Shown here: positions 26,109 to 34,686 of the stretch, in pieces
Layout of the letters: each line of letters starts with the position of its first letter
How positions within the stretch are numbered: the stretch's first letter is position 1
NCBI RefSeq assembly: GCF_004099695.1
Contig: NZ_SCHL01000006.1
Location: 62,001-126,000, forward strand
Direction of reading: 5' to 3'
DNA length: 64,000 nt
Source of the DNA: Methanosarcina sp. MSH10X1
Lineage (GTDB): Archaea; Halobacteriota; Methanosarcinia; Methanosarcinales; Methanosarcinaceae
Translations under genes and position numbers: made by a program
The notes under the pieces: model-generated
Told to the model about the DNA's origin: nothing
Databases searched by the model: none
Seen by the model: the letters and a program-made list of their open reading frames with translations, nothing else

Positions 26109-26930
26109 AACTAAAAAGCTGTAAGCCGGAAAATAGGAACTGGTAAAAAGGGATGAGGAAAGGATTGTAAAACCCCTTCCCCGGTGGAGTAAAGGAAGCC
26201 GATTTTCTGGCTTTTTAATCTTAACCGGCATCAGTAGGGGTTATGATTGCCGGTTTCGGTATCCGTTTTGAGAGGTATGGTTTGTTCGCTTTTATGCGAT
26301 AATAAATAGCACTTTGTTATATTTAAATCTATGTTGCATGTTAGTAGACTACATACTAGCATAATGCAGTTTACGGCAGGTTCTAAAAAAATATTCTTGC
26401 TTTTATTAATGAAGAATAAGATGAGTTACAGAGTTCCTGAGATCCTGCGCATAATAAGATATTTGTATCAAATGCTTCCCGTTTGATACAGGCAGTAATA
26501 TGATACAAAATAAAGAATAAGTTTACCTGCGTGGAGAATCTTTCCCTGCAGGTTCGTATCTCGTACTCAGGGTAAAAAATGGGACTCTGGTCTATGCCTT
26601 AAAGTAACTTTCCTTTGCCTGAGTTCTGTGAAGGATGTGCATACATCCATGGGCTTGAACCTGCTCCTCTGCCTTCGAAGAAAAAAGCTTGCTCGAACAG
26701 GAGAATGCACTTTCAGACCTGTACAGAACAGTCAATTTTCTATTCTATGCATCTGAATGAAATCGTCAGGATGAAGTTTTAATATTAATACACATATTTT
26801 TTAATTAAAGAATAAAGAGTGGGATGGATAATTAAAATAAGGAAAACGAATGTACGCATCATAAAAATAAAAGGAAGACGCGCCACAAAAAGGATTTACC
26901 ATTTTCATGTCATGAAAGGGAGTGGATAGA
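26109..26930 (+). other. Long intergenic region upstream of uspA
   Basis: 822 bp without a supported gene. A short coding-like piece near 26678-26757 (LLEQENALSDLYRTVNFLF) may be a gene remnant. The segment 26770-26930 is AT-rich and probably holds the uspA promoter. No tRNA or convincing structured RNA was seen. Confidence 0.4.
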
Positions 26931-27371
26931 ATGGAAGGAAGCCTTTTCAAAAGAATTCTGGTCGCAACCGACGGCTCGGAGAATGCAGAAAGAGCGGCTT
27001 CTTATGGAATAAACACGGCAAAGGCAGCAGGTGCTGAAGTACATGCACTTTATGTGATCTCTACTCAGCATGCAGTAACTACACGGACCGTTATGGGCTG
27101 GAGTGAAGCCTTTGAAGAATATCTTGCGAATAAAGGCGGGGCTGCAGTTGGCAACGTGGAAAAGCTTGGAAGAGAAGCCGGGGTTAAAGTTAAGCCCGCA
27201 TTTCTGAAAGGCATTCCGGCGGATAAGATCCTTGAATATGCCGATGAGAACAATATTGACCTCATTATAATGGGCACACACGGCCTTACAGGAATCAAAA
27301 AATTCCTGATTGGCAGCGTAGCTGAGAAAGTAGTCAGGCATTCAAAGATTCCCGTAATGGTTATCCGATAA
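26931..27371 (+). CDS. Universal stress protein UspA, ATP-binding type
   Basis: 146 residues, full-length single Usp domain. ILVATDGSENAERAASYG at the N-terminus, IDLIIMGTHGL, and the ATP loop G-x2-G-x9-G-S (GTHGLTGIKKFLIGSVAEKV) with VPVMVI-type ending (KIPVMVIR) place it with the ATP-binding Usp proteins. ATG 26931 has AAAGGGAG eight bases upstream and is preferred to GTG 26922. A perfect hairpin follows directly after the stop. Role: stress survival, mechanism unknown. Convergent with pspAA. Confidence 0.92.
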   Translation: MEGSLFKRILVATDGSENAERAASYGINTAKAAGAEVHALYVISTQHAVTTRTVMGWSEAFEEYLANKGGAAVGNVEKLGREAGVKVKPAFLKGIPADKILEYADENNIDLIIMGTHGLTGIKKFLIGSVAEKVVRHSKIPVMVIR

Positions 27372-27373
27372 AT

Positions 27374-27391
27374 GCAGGCCTTTTGGCCTGC
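27374..27391 (+). terminator. Hairpin after uspA
   Basis: GCAGGCC-TTTT-GGCCTGC, a perfect 7-bp stem with a 4-base loop, 2 bases after the uspA stop, between convergent genes. No T-run follows directly, so it may act as a 3'-end processing or stability element. Confidence 0.6.
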
Positions 27392-27435
27392 TAACTCTGA
27401 TTCTCAGTGCCGGGAAGCTGTTATAAACAGCGATT

Positions 27436-27714
27436 TTAATCCTTAAAAATCCCTGAGCCTTTAAACACGTCTCTTGCTTCCTCAAGACTCAGATCCTCGG
27501 GGGGCACAATGATGTCGGATTCCGTGATCTCTTCCGCTTCAATAGGCTCCCCTTTTTTCTTTATCTCGGAGATCAATTTAGCAAGTTCGCTCTGGAATTC
27601 CTCGGCTTTTCCTTCCTCAACCAGATCCACGATCCGGTTATCGATCTGGTTCAGCTCGTCACAGAGAGCCTCAGGTGCTCTGTACTGGCCTTCGCCCATA
27701 ATCCTGATTATCAA
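27436..27714 (-). CDS. PspA-associated protein PspAA
   Basis: 92 residues. MIIRIMGEGQYRAPEALCDE at the N-terminus and a conserved acidic middle with SDIIVPPEDLSLEEARD match the PspAA domain, a small partner encoded next to PspA in many bacteria and archaea. It starts 3 bp after the pspA stop, so it is in the same operon. It probably works with PspA in membrane-stress response; mechanism unknown. Confidence 0.85.
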   Translation of the reverse strand: MIIRIMGEGQYRAPEALCDELNQIDNRIVDLVEEGKAEEFQSELAKLISEIKKKGEPIEAEEITESDIIVPPEDLSLEEARDVFKGSGIFKD

Positions 27715-27717
27715 TCC

Positions 27718-28470
27718 TCAGACCCCCTTTCGTTCTTCAGTATTTTCTTCCCCGGCTTTCGTTTTTTCAGATCCTTTTCCGGTTTCGGCCTTGAGCCTGG
27801 CAAGTTCGGATTCTACATTTGTCTGGGTGCTGATTTTTGCAAGCTCCCGGTCTATTTCATCCCTGCCGCCTGTAAGGTCTTCAAGTGTGCCGGCTTCCAT
27901 AAGCTCGTCAATTGCTTCAGCCCGTGCCTTCATCTCTTCGGTCTTGTTTTCAGCCCTTTCGAGGGCAAGACCTACATCTGCCATTTCCTCGCTTATCCCC
28001 GTAACGGATTCATTGATTTTTACCTGGGCTTCAGCTGCTGAATACTGGGCCTTAATCGACTCCTTACGGGTTCTGAAAATCTCTACTTTTGTTGAAAGGC
28101 GCTTTTCTGACTCCACCAGTTTCTCCTGCTGCTGATCAAGCTCTGCGATTTCCCGGTCAATCCCATCAACCTGCTGCTGAAGGGCAGCCTTTCTTTCAAG
28201 AGCGAGCCTTGCAAGATCCTCCCTGCCAGCTTCTATTGCGTCTCTTGCCTGACCTTCAAGTTTTTCCGTGTTCTGAACCAATTTTGCACGCTGGAGCTGG
28301 AGGCGTTTTTTAGAAGTTGCCACCTCTGCAACTCCCTTTTTTACGTTCTGGAGCAATTCAAGCTGCCTTTCGTAAGAATAATCCAGCGTCTCCCGCGGGT
28401 CATCCATCCTGTTAAGCACCTTATTCATCTTTGATTTGAATACCGTTTCCATTCTTGAAAATAATCCCAT
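27718..28470 (-). CDS. pspA: PspA/IM30 (ESCRT-III-like) membrane-stress protein
   Basis: 250 residues, almost wholly helical and coiled-coil. MGLFSRMETVFKSKMNKVLN (amphipathic N-terminal helix), DDPRETLDYSYERQLELLQ, then long heptad-rich helices with Q-Q-Q and E-K-R patterns, and AEAQVKINESVTGISEEMAD near residue 160 are typical of PspA/Vipp1. These proteins polymerise on damaged membranes. First gene of the pspA-pspAA pair; its upstream region is shared with the divergent MsvR-like regulator gene and holds an MsvR-type box, so redox control of both is possible. Confidence 0.92.
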   Translation of the reverse strand: MGLFSRMETVFKSKMNKVLNRMDDPRETLDYSYERQLELLQNVKKGVAEVATSKKRLQLQRAKLVQNTEKLEGQARDAIEAGREDLARLALERKAALQQQVDGIDREIAELDQQQEKLVESEKRLSTKVEIFRTRKESIKAQYSAAEAQVKINESVTGISEEMADVGLALERAENKTEEMKARAEAIDELMEAGTLEDLTGGRDEIDRELAKISTQTNVESELARLKAETGKGSEKTKAGEENTEERKGV

Positions 28471-28828
28471 ATATTTTCCCCTTTGCTTTTTTCAAAATTC
28501 TCAAGCCGAGCCGGTCTGAGTTTTCATGATTTTCTTAACATTCCTGCTAAGACCTTTCAGGCACCCTGTCAGGCGGCTTTAGCGTTTTTGCAGCTTATCG
28601 GTTTTCGCAGGAATTATATTATTAGCATATCTATATTTCTACCTGTATTTCTTTTCTACCTATATTTCTCCTACCAAATCAAATCTTTTTTCCTGAACGA
28701 GGTTCACCTTTCCACACTTACCTTTATAATAAGGAAATTTTATAGTGTCATAATTATATAAATTCTGAAATTATTCGCTGATGTGCGAACGATTTATATA
28801 ATCTAAATGCAACTTATCTAAAGATATT
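28471..28828. other. Divergent promoter region pspA / msvR-like
   Basis: 358 bp holding both promoters. The msvR-like gene has TTTATATA at 28793-28800, near 30 bases before its ATG; a second TATA-like ATTATATAAATT lies at 28753-28764. The palindromic box at 28774-28789 sits between the two. Confidence 0.6.
28774..28789. promoter_or_regulatory. MsvR-type operator TTCG-N8-CGAA
   Basis: TTCGCTGATGTGCGAA: inverted repeat TTCG / CGAA with an 8-base spacer, directly before the TATA box of the MsvR-like gene. Published MsvR boxes in methanogens have the same TTCG-N8-CGAA layout, so autoregulation is likely. Confidence 0.75.
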
Positions 28829-29566
28829 ATGGCAAAACCTGAGAGTAAAACAGAATTTTTTTATAATGAAAAGGGACTGATAACAGTAGGCAGTCCTGTT
28901 AAGCTCCAGATCCTCAATTTGCTCAGGAAAGAACCCAGGTCATTTGATGAAATCGTAAAATTTACAGCAAAAGCCAAATCAACCATTTCCGTACACCTCA
29001 GCAATCTAAGGTCATGCGAGCTTGTGGAAGAAAACCCTGACCCACAAGATCGCCGCCGCAAGATTTATTCCCTAACATCCCGCTACATGGGCTGCTCTCA
29101 GGAACCTTTCATAGAGCATTACAGAAATTTGCTGGAAAAGGCTTCCACAAACGGAAAAGACAGATCCTGCTTTGCGGAAATCCTGTTCCATGCGCTTTGC
29201 TTTGGCTTTGAAGCATACGGGATTGATAATGCCCCGGTTGTAAAAACGATCGGAAACGACCTTGGAAGATCGGTTTCCTCCATTTTCGGATCCGAAACCC
29301 CTGATGAGCTCCTGAGAGAGATTGCGGATTTTCTGGAGTTCCACGGAGAATGCAGGGTATCCGTACTCACCGAGTTTCCTGCTCTTCAGATTGAAGACAG
29401 TTTCAAAGCCAGATCAATGCCTGTCATCGGAAAACCTTTCTGCACCTTAAGAGAAGGAATTATTGAAGGGATTCTTGACGGAAAGCTGGAAAAGGATTAT
29501 AAAGTCACCGAGACCGAGTGTTACGGAACAGGGCACGAACACTGCCTATTTAAGGTAACAATATAA
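28829..29566 (+). CDS. msvR: MsvR-like redox regulator (wHTH + V4R domain)
   Basis: 245 residues. An ArsR-type winged helix (about 15-85; VKLQILNLLRKEPRSFDEIV and STISVHLSNLRSCELVEE) precedes a V4R domain (about 95-245) ending in TECYGTGHEHCLF, the conserved Cys pair of V4R domains. Further Cys lie at SRYMGC, DRSCF, GECRV and PFCTL. This matches MsvR, the methanogen-specific V4R regulator whose DNA binding is controlled by cysteine redox state. The gene's promoter carries an MsvR-type TTCG-N8-CGAA box. The gene is divergent from pspA. Assignment as MsvR rests on architecture plus operator; other V4R regulators exist in Methanosarcina. Confidence 0.82.
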   Translation: MAKPESKTEFFYNEKGLITVGSPVKLQILNLLRKEPRSFDEIVKFTAKAKSTISVHLSNLRSCELVEENPDPQDRRRKIYSLTSRYMGCSQEPFIEHYRNLLEKASTNGKDRSCFAEILFHALCFGFEAYGIDNAPVVKTIGNDLGRSVSSIFGSETPDELLREIADFLEFHGECRVSVLTEFPALQIEDSFKARSMPVIGKPFCTLREGIIEGILDGKLEKDYKVTETECYGTGHEHCLFKVTI

Positions 29567-29723
29567 ATTCCTTTTTTATATTCGCCGATTTACATACAAA
29601 TTATTATTAATAATTCCCGGTTTTAAGTCGCATCTCATCCTCAAAACCTACTGGCTTATAAAATGTTTCTCTGGCCAGCTCTTTTTTTTGGGTTTCAGCC
29701 TATTTTCTCACAGGGGCAATCTG

Positions 29724-30419
29724 TCAGCGAGCCTCTCCGATTATGACTCCCATCTCAGACTTCAGGCGAGGCCCTATTGCTGCAACTATACCGGGACCAT
29801 CGGTTTTTTCCCGGCACACGATTGCATGTTCCAGCAGCCCCAGACGTTCGATTTCATAAATATCCCTTCCGTGTCCTGTTTTTTTAATTGCGCTTTTAAT
29901 TTCCGAACGGGTTGCTCCGTTTACAATTACCCTATCGGTGGTTGCTTTTTTCCAGTTCCACCACAGGTCAAGCTGTTTTTTAGTAAAGCGTGCTTTTAAA
30001 TTCTTATTTGCCTCAATAACCTCGACTTCAACCGGCAAATGGGATATAAGGCCGAATCTGGAGGCAAGTTGTTTTGGTCTTCCAGTGCCCAGAGCTTTAA
30101 GCTCTTCGGCTTCAACCCTAACAGGCACACCGATATTTACCAGAAAAGCATCCTCTCCGAAAGCCTGGAGAAACCCAATGTATACCTTTCCGGGTTCAGC
30201 TTTTTCTGCAGGCGTCCCATATCTGGAGGTCAGCAGATTCGCAGACACCTCCTCATCCTCGCCTTCAAGAGTATATTCAGCCCAGTTTTCAGGGGTAATG
30301 GATATCTCAACCTTTACTTCAAGCTCTTTCAATTCATTCTCAACAAGGGTTTTTAAAAGACCAGCCATCCTTTCCCGGTTCTTTCCGTAAATATGCTGGA
30401 GGGTTACAACTTTTATCAT
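29724..30419 (-). CDS. DUF2110 family archaeal protein
   Basis: 231 residues, soluble, no metal motif. VVTLQHIYGKNRERMAGLL at the N-terminus, GKVYIGFLQAFGEDAFLVNI, LPVEVEVIEANKNLKARFT, LDLWWNWKKATTDRVIVNG and a C-terminal GIVAAIGPRLKSEMG match the archaeal DUF2110 family. Function unknown; some DUF2110 genes accompany transcription-factor genes. It lies 51 bp downstream of a winged-helix gene on the same strand, probably one transcript. Confidence 0.78.
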   Translation of the reverse strand: MIKVVTLQHIYGKNRERMAGLLKTLVENELKELEVKVEISITPENWAEYTLEGEDEEVSANLLTSRYGTPAEKAEPGKVYIGFLQAFGEDAFLVNIGVPVRVEAEELKALGTGRPKQLASRFGLISHLPVEVEVIEANKNLKARFTKKQLDLWWNWKKATTDRVIVNGATRSEIKSAIKKTGHGRDIYEIERLGLLEHAIVCREKTDGPGIVAAIGPRLKSEMGVIIGEAR

Positions 30420-30470
30420 ATTCTTCCTACCGATTCTCTGCTTTGTTTTTGATGGGGAATGGACAGGTTC

Positions 30471-31091
30471 TCAGCTTCTGAGGTAAGTTTCCAGAAGCGC
30501 TTCACTTTCCTCCAGGGCTAAGATCACAGTTTCATCAATTGGGCTTTCTGCCCTCTCAATCTGATTCTGGAGTTTCTTTATATCCCGGCTATAAGGGCCA
30601 AGCTTCCGGGAAATCGTATCCCTGCTATCTCCCTGTTCCACAGCGTCCCTATAAATACTTTCTATTTTATTTCGGAGTTTTTTTACCTTCTCAAGAATCT
30701 CGGCACTCAGAGGGTCCAGCTCTTTTGCCTGCTCAGGTTCATTCCCTTCTTCCCCGTCTACAGCCTTCTCCCTCTCAGCACCCGTAATTCGGGTCTCTTC
30801 TTGCTGATCCTTCGGAGGCTCCTCTGCGATGATATCTCTGAACTCTTTGAGGGCAGTTTCGACTTCTCTTCCGTACTCCGTAAGTTCGACAAATTTTATC
30901 CGCCCCTCGAATGTGAATCTTATAAGTCCGCACTGTTCCATTTTCGCGAGGATTCTTGTAGTATGGGCAAAGGTGGAATCTATCTCTTTAGAAATAACAG
31001 ATGCATAGGTCTTTCCCATCGAACCAATAAATAGCAGGGCACGAGTGGGTTTTTCCTGCAAAAATAACTTTTCTGCATTTTCATCGGACAT
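30471..31091 (-). CDS. Winged-helix DNA-binding protein with coiled-coil tail
   Basis: 206 residues. The N-terminal 80 residues are a MarR-like winged helix (RALLFIGSMGKTYASVISKE, FAHTTRILAKMEQCGLI, KFVELTEYGREV). A Glu/Lys-rich linker (about 85-125) leads to a C-terminal helical region (EILEKVKKLRNKIESIYRDA, RKLGPYSRDIKKLQNQIE) that may dimerise. No cysteine sensor is obvious. A TATA box at 31161-31173 on the minus strand lies about 70 bases upstream. It probably regulates transcription; its targets are unknown. Confidence 0.75.
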   Translation of the reverse strand: MSDENAEKLFLQEKPTRALLFIGSMGKTYASVISKEIDSTFAHTTRILAKMEQCGLIRFTFEGRIKFVELTEYGREVETALKEFRDIIAEEPPKDQQEETRITGAEREKAVDGEEGNEPEQAKELDPLSAEILEKVKKLRNKIESIYRDAVEQGDSRDTISRKLGPYSRDIKKLQNQIERAESPIDETVILALEESEALLETYLRS

Positions 31092-31160
31092 AATATCACA
31101 TTGAAATTTTCTAGCGGATTACTTCTGGATCTGAATCAAAGCGTTTTAAGTATTCGTCAA

Positions 31161-31173
31161 TAATTTATATAAC
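31161..31173 (-). promoter_or_regulatory. TATA box for the winged-helix gene
   Basis: GTTATATAAATTA read on the minus strand, about 70 bases before the ATG at 31091. Good archaeal TATA consensus. Confidence 0.5.
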
Positions 31174-31225
31174 ACCGGGGATACTTTCAGGCTGTGTTTT
31201 ACCTTTGCTCTTTTACCTGAGCAAC

Positions 31226-32392
31226 TCATCCCGAAAGTTTCCTGATTATCTCTTTTATTTCCATTATAGGTGCATCGGTTCGGAATGAGGTTCCGCTGAG
31301 GTGAGTCCTCGACGCCTCAAATCCGTTAGCCCTAAGGGCTTCTATCAGGATTTCTATTCCTGTTGCTGAAACTCCGAGTTCTTTACAGATAACGTGCTGG
31401 TCATAGAACATTGGAATATCGAGTTCGTCCCTGCAGAAAGTAATTAACTTATTTGCTTTATCCTTTGTGTTCAGAGGATGCACTTCAAGTTCGGAGATTA
31501 CCTCATTACAGAACGCCTGTTCCCTGAATGGTCCAAGCCATAGAGGACCTGCAATTTGTGTTAAAGACCTGCATACAGGGCATTCCTTTTCGATATGTAC
31601 GGCAAGCCCGTATACCGACCCCCGAAACCCGCATGTCGGACAGTGAATACTGAAACCCATTGATTCCAGAGTCCGGTCAGTCTGTTTTGTCCCGGGAAGA
31701 ATTTCGAGATAAGTACGAACATAATGGCGCGTCACATGGGAAAGCAAAGGCGACATTCCTTTTTCATGCTTTGCAAGCTCTCTGGCACAGGCTCCCAGGA
31801 GAACTCGAAGCCCCATCTCACTGTGATATTCCGTGTTAAGGGGTACAGCCGCATATTTCCTTATCCCGGCTTTCAGGTGGGCTCCGCATAGAGGAGCCGT
31901 ATCCGTTGCCGTAACCGACAGCAAATTCCGAACCGAGGCAGACGCCGCGTCCAGGAAAGGCGAAGGGGTACCGAAAGGATCGATATCCACGATATGAAAT
32001 TTTTGCTCATGAAGTAGCACGTTTGCGCTCTTGCGGGTAGCCAGAGTTCTTTCCTCAAGCCCGTTAATTTTTACATTTTCCTTTATCATTTCAAACGCGT
32101 CTGAACTCCAATCATTCATGGTCGCATGGATTCCTACTTCGCCTGCAATCCTGAGTCCCCTTATCCCTGACGCTGAAAAAGCGTCCACATAACGGATCTC
32201 TTCCCTGAGAAGCTCTTTTCTCGAAAGGAGCCTTCCCACAAATGCTGCCGTAGCTGCGACATTAATATCGCGATTAAGCTCCATCTCCGGATTGTAAAAA
32301 ACCGGAGCTGCCGAGGGAGGAAAGGCTGCATCCGGAGGCGGTACCGGAACTGAAACCTTTGTTGTGCCTTCGACTATGGTTTTATATATCAT
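31226..32392 (-). CDS. trm1: tRNA (guanine26-N2)-dimethyltransferase Trm1
   Basis: Methylates G26 of tRNA with SAM. 388 residues, usual archaeal length. Seen: VFYNPEMELNRDINVA near the N-terminus, YVDAFSASGIRGLRIAGEVG (SAM site), VDIDPFGTPSPFLDAA (catalytic region), LSVTATDTAPLCG, a zinc site CPTCGF...CPVC at about residues 265-290, GPLWLGPFREQAF, and a C-terminal winged-helix-like domain ending in ASRTHLSGTSFRTDAP. Nothing missing. Same strand as the downstream winged-helix gene but 134 bp apart with a TATA box between, so separate units. Confidence 0.95.
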   Translation of the reverse strand: MIYKTIVEGTTKVSVPVPPPDAAFPPSAAPVFYNPEMELNRDINVAATAAFVGRLLSRKELLREEIRYVDAFSASGIRGLRIAGEVGIHATMNDWSSDAFEMIKENVKINGLEERTLATRKSANVLLHEQKFHIVDIDPFGTPSPFLDAASASVRNLLSVTATDTAPLCGAHLKAGIRKYAAVPLNTEYHSEMGLRVLLGACARELAKHEKGMSPLLSHVTRHYVRTYLEILPGTKQTDRTLESMGFSIHCPTCGFRGSVYGLAVHIEKECPVCRSLTQIAGPLWLGPFREQAFCNEVISELEVHPLNTKDKANKLITFCRDELDIPMFYDQHVICKELGVSATGIEILIEALRANGFEASRTHLSGTSFRTDAPIMEIKEIIRKLSG

Positions 32393-32416
32393 TTGAAACT
32401 GCTATACTTTGGGATA

Positions 32417-33124
32417 TTATTTTACAGTGATGGTCATCTGCATCCTGGGGTAACCCTTTACACTGAAATTATAGCTACCGGGCTCATCGAATGTATGCTG
32501 CGTGGTATCTCCGTATACAAGCCTTTGATCCTCGAAAAGGTATTCCCTGCTGGTCAGGACAAGCACACTGGATTCCTGATAGTTTTTCCATACAACAGTT
32601 TCTCCGGTATTGATTTCCAGCCTTGAAGGAATCATGAGGTAATCCTTAATCCTCACAGAATGCGAGGTCTGGGCGGTTCTTCCGGGCTGTGCAGCCCCGG
32701 TTCTTTCTTCTTCAGTCCATGCTTCAGTTTGCCCTGGTTCAGCCTCTTCCCAGGTTCCCGGAATTGCTGTCTCTTCCGGTGTTCCTGATTCTCCCTGTGT
32801 TTCCGCTTCAATCGGTGTTTCAAATTCTTCCTGTGTTACCGTCTCTTCCGGTATTCCCATTTCTCCCGGACTCCACGTTTCCCCGTCTATACCTGCCTCT
32901 CCCGGTGTCCACATTTCCCCTTCGGTTGCCGTTTCTTCCGAGGTCCACATTTCTTCCTGCATGCCTACGGGTGTCGTCATCTGCCTCGGTCTTTGCGAGC
33001 CTCCTGAACTGCTACCTGCACCCCGGTCTTCTTCCTCGTTCTCCTGCTCGTCCTCCGAACTCAGGCAGCCTGATATTAGTACTGACAGAACAATCAGGAG
33101 TAAAATTACTTTGTTTGTTCCCAA
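32417..33124 (-). CDS. Lipoprotein with Glu/Thr-rich stalk and cupredoxin-like domain, copy 1
   Basis: 235 residues. Lipobox LLIVLSVLISGC (Cys at about 20), a low-complexity stalk (about 25-150) of imperfect P-E-E-T / G-E-M-x-T-P-G-E units, then a cupredoxin-like beta domain: DYLMIPSRLEINTGETVVWK, TSREYLFEDQRL, TQHTFDEPGSYNFSV, YPRMQMTITV. The usual copper ligands are missing: no His after the WKN segment and no C-x-x-H; only a Met remains. Start is TTG with GGGGGAGG close upstream. Paralogous to the next lipoprotein. It ends 24 bp from trm1, on the same strand, so trm1 could be read from this promoter. Function unknown. Confidence 0.75.
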   Translation of the reverse strand: MGTNKVILLLIVLSVLISGCLSSEDEQENEEEDRGAGSSSGGSQRPRQMTTPVGMQEEMWTSEETATEGEMWTPGEAGIDGETWSPGEMGIPEETVTQEEFETPIEAETQGESGTPEETAIPGTWEEAEPGQTEAWTEEERTGAAQPGRTAQTSHSVRIKDYLMIPSRLEINTGETVVWKNYQESSVLVLTSREYLFEDQRLVYGDTTQHTFDEPGSYNFSVKGYPRMQMTITVK

Positions 33125-33571
33125 TCGCCTCCCCCTTATTATTAATCTACCTTTTTTACTCCCATTTTAATATAAGCCTTTTATAAATAATAATGCTTTC
33201 TTATAACAGTCCTTTAAGCAGGAGTTTTCTTGAAATACACGCGCTGATATTAACTGGTAAATGCTGATCCGGATAATATAATACGGAATCAAATTCAGTG
33301 TTATTTGCCTGCTGTTACAAAAGAAATTACGGCTTTAAAGGTCTCAATTTACAGCACTGATCCTCAATATCCAGAAAAGAGCTAATGAGTGCTCGGGAAG
33401 ATCCCTGCTTAAAAGATATTAAAAATAGATTTGCCAGGAAAATTCCCGGCTTTTCCGCAGAATCCGTATTTCCTGTTTTTAGATACTCTTCGAAATAATG
33501 AAACATTTAGAGTGTTCCATTAATCCAATTTTACCTGAGCGTTCTACTTTTTAGTTTTGAAGATTTATTTT
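33125..33571. other. Intergenic between two lipoprotein genes
   Basis: 447 bp, no gene seen. Holds the ribosome site and promoter of lipoprotein copy 1 and the 3' end of copy 2's transcript. Confidence 0.4.
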
Positions 33572-34147
33572 TCAGGGCTCAACCACACTGACAGTCACAT
33601 TCATTCTTGGCTGACCTATAACGCTGAAGTGATATTCTCCGGTCTCATTGAAGGTATAGGCAAAAGGGCGCTTGTACGAAAGGTTTGTTTCATCAAAGAG
33701 TTTTTCTTCACTCACCAGGGTAAAGATCCTTTTCGGGTTGTCCTCCCAGTTTAACCAGGCAACGGTCTCTCCTTGCTTAATTTCAAGACTTGACGGGCTT
33801 GCCATATTATTGTCTAGTCTTACAGTATATGCAGCCGATCTTATTTCGGGAGTTGCGGCCCCGACTGTCCCTCCGGTTTCGTTTTCTTCCGGTGTTTCAG
33901 TTTCTACCTCAGTCACATCTTCTGCCGGTGTTTCAGTTTCTACCTCAGTCACATCTTCTGCCGGTGTTTCAGTTTCTACCTCAGTCACATCTTCTTCCGG
34001 TGTTTCTACAGCAGTCGCATTTTCCACAGGAGTAACCGTTTCTTCAGGAGTTATGTCTTCCTCGGGCGAAGGCTGTTCATCCCCTGCGCATCCTGAGAGT
34101 AAAACGGAGCTGAATATCAGAAGCAACACAATTATTTTTGTTTTCAT
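33572..34147 (-). CDS. Lipoprotein with repeat stalk and cupredoxin-like domain, copy 2
   Basis: 191 residues from the ATG at 34147 (GGGG at good spacing; GTG 34159 is the longer alternative). Lipobox FSSVLLSGC, then a stalk with a 12-residue unit (E-D-V-T-E-V-E-T-E-T-P-A) repeated three times, then a cupredoxin-like domain: MASPSSLEIKQGETVAWLNW, VSEEKLFDETNL, FAYTFNETGEYHFSVIG, QPRMNVTVSV. As in copy 1, Cys and His copper ligands are absent. Tandem duplicate of copy 1 with 450 bp between. Probably an extracellular membrane-anchored protein; role unknown. Confidence 0.75.
   Translation of the reverse strand: MKTKIIVLLLIFSSVLLSGCAGDEQPSPEEDITPEETVTPVENATAVETPEEDVTEVETETPAEDVTEVETETPAEDVTEVETETPEENETGGTVGAATPEIRSAAYTVRLDNNMASPSSLEIKQGETVAWLNWEDNPKRIFTLVSEEKLFDETNLSYKRPFAYTFNETGEYHFSVIGQPRMNVTVSVVEP
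33887..33994 (-). repeat. Three 36-bp tandem repeats in the lipoprotein stalk
   Basis: Nearly identical 36-bp units at 33887-33922, 33923-33958 and 33959-33994, with a partial fourth after. In frame, so copy-number change would only alter stalk length. Confidence 0.9.
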
Positions 34148-34686
34148 TTTATTCCCCACAGCTTACGGTTATGAATTTCGGAAATTAATACCGGACTCAA
34201 AGTTTAACACGATTCATAAGCTAATATTTATTTGAAACTTAACTGTTTAATTTATTTTTAGTTATGGTCTTTATAGAGCTCAACATTTGTAGTATTGCAG
34301 TCTTTCTTTAAGGGCATTTCGAATCCGATTTTCTTTTCAAGATGATTCATACATATAAATATACTTTTCACTTTCTTGAATTGAGAAAATTATTTTGAGC
34401 AAGTATCCCTTTAAAAAACTCCTGAAACTTGCTTCTCCACCCCCCGGCAATTCAGGCTTAACTTAATAATAATTTTATTACCTTACTCGCATATAAAGAT
34501 ATTCGCCGCCGGGCAGTAGTTGCGAGATTGCAAGCGCTGGTTACTATTTATGAAGTACAGGTTACTATTTACGAAATATAGGTTACTATTTATGAAGTAC
34601 AGATATCAATTATGGTGATAGAAATCCCAATTCCGGAATTGTAAGACCGTTTTTACCGGAGAATAAAAATCCATGTCAGATTCTGC
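34148..34686. other. Intergenic with a small tandem repeat
   Basis: 539 bp, no gene. Contains the 21-bp triplicate at 34539-34601 and promoter sequence for lipoprotein copy 2 (AT-rich near 34200-34260). Confidence 0.4.
34539..34601 (+). repeat. Three 21-bp tandem repeats (GGTTACTATTTA...)
   Basis: Units at 34539-34559, 34560-34580 and 34581-34601, each starting GGTTACTATTTA. Units one and three are identical. The same opening words occur once near 992-1004 after a shared GCGAG, so it is a dispersed repeat. Confidence 0.8.
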
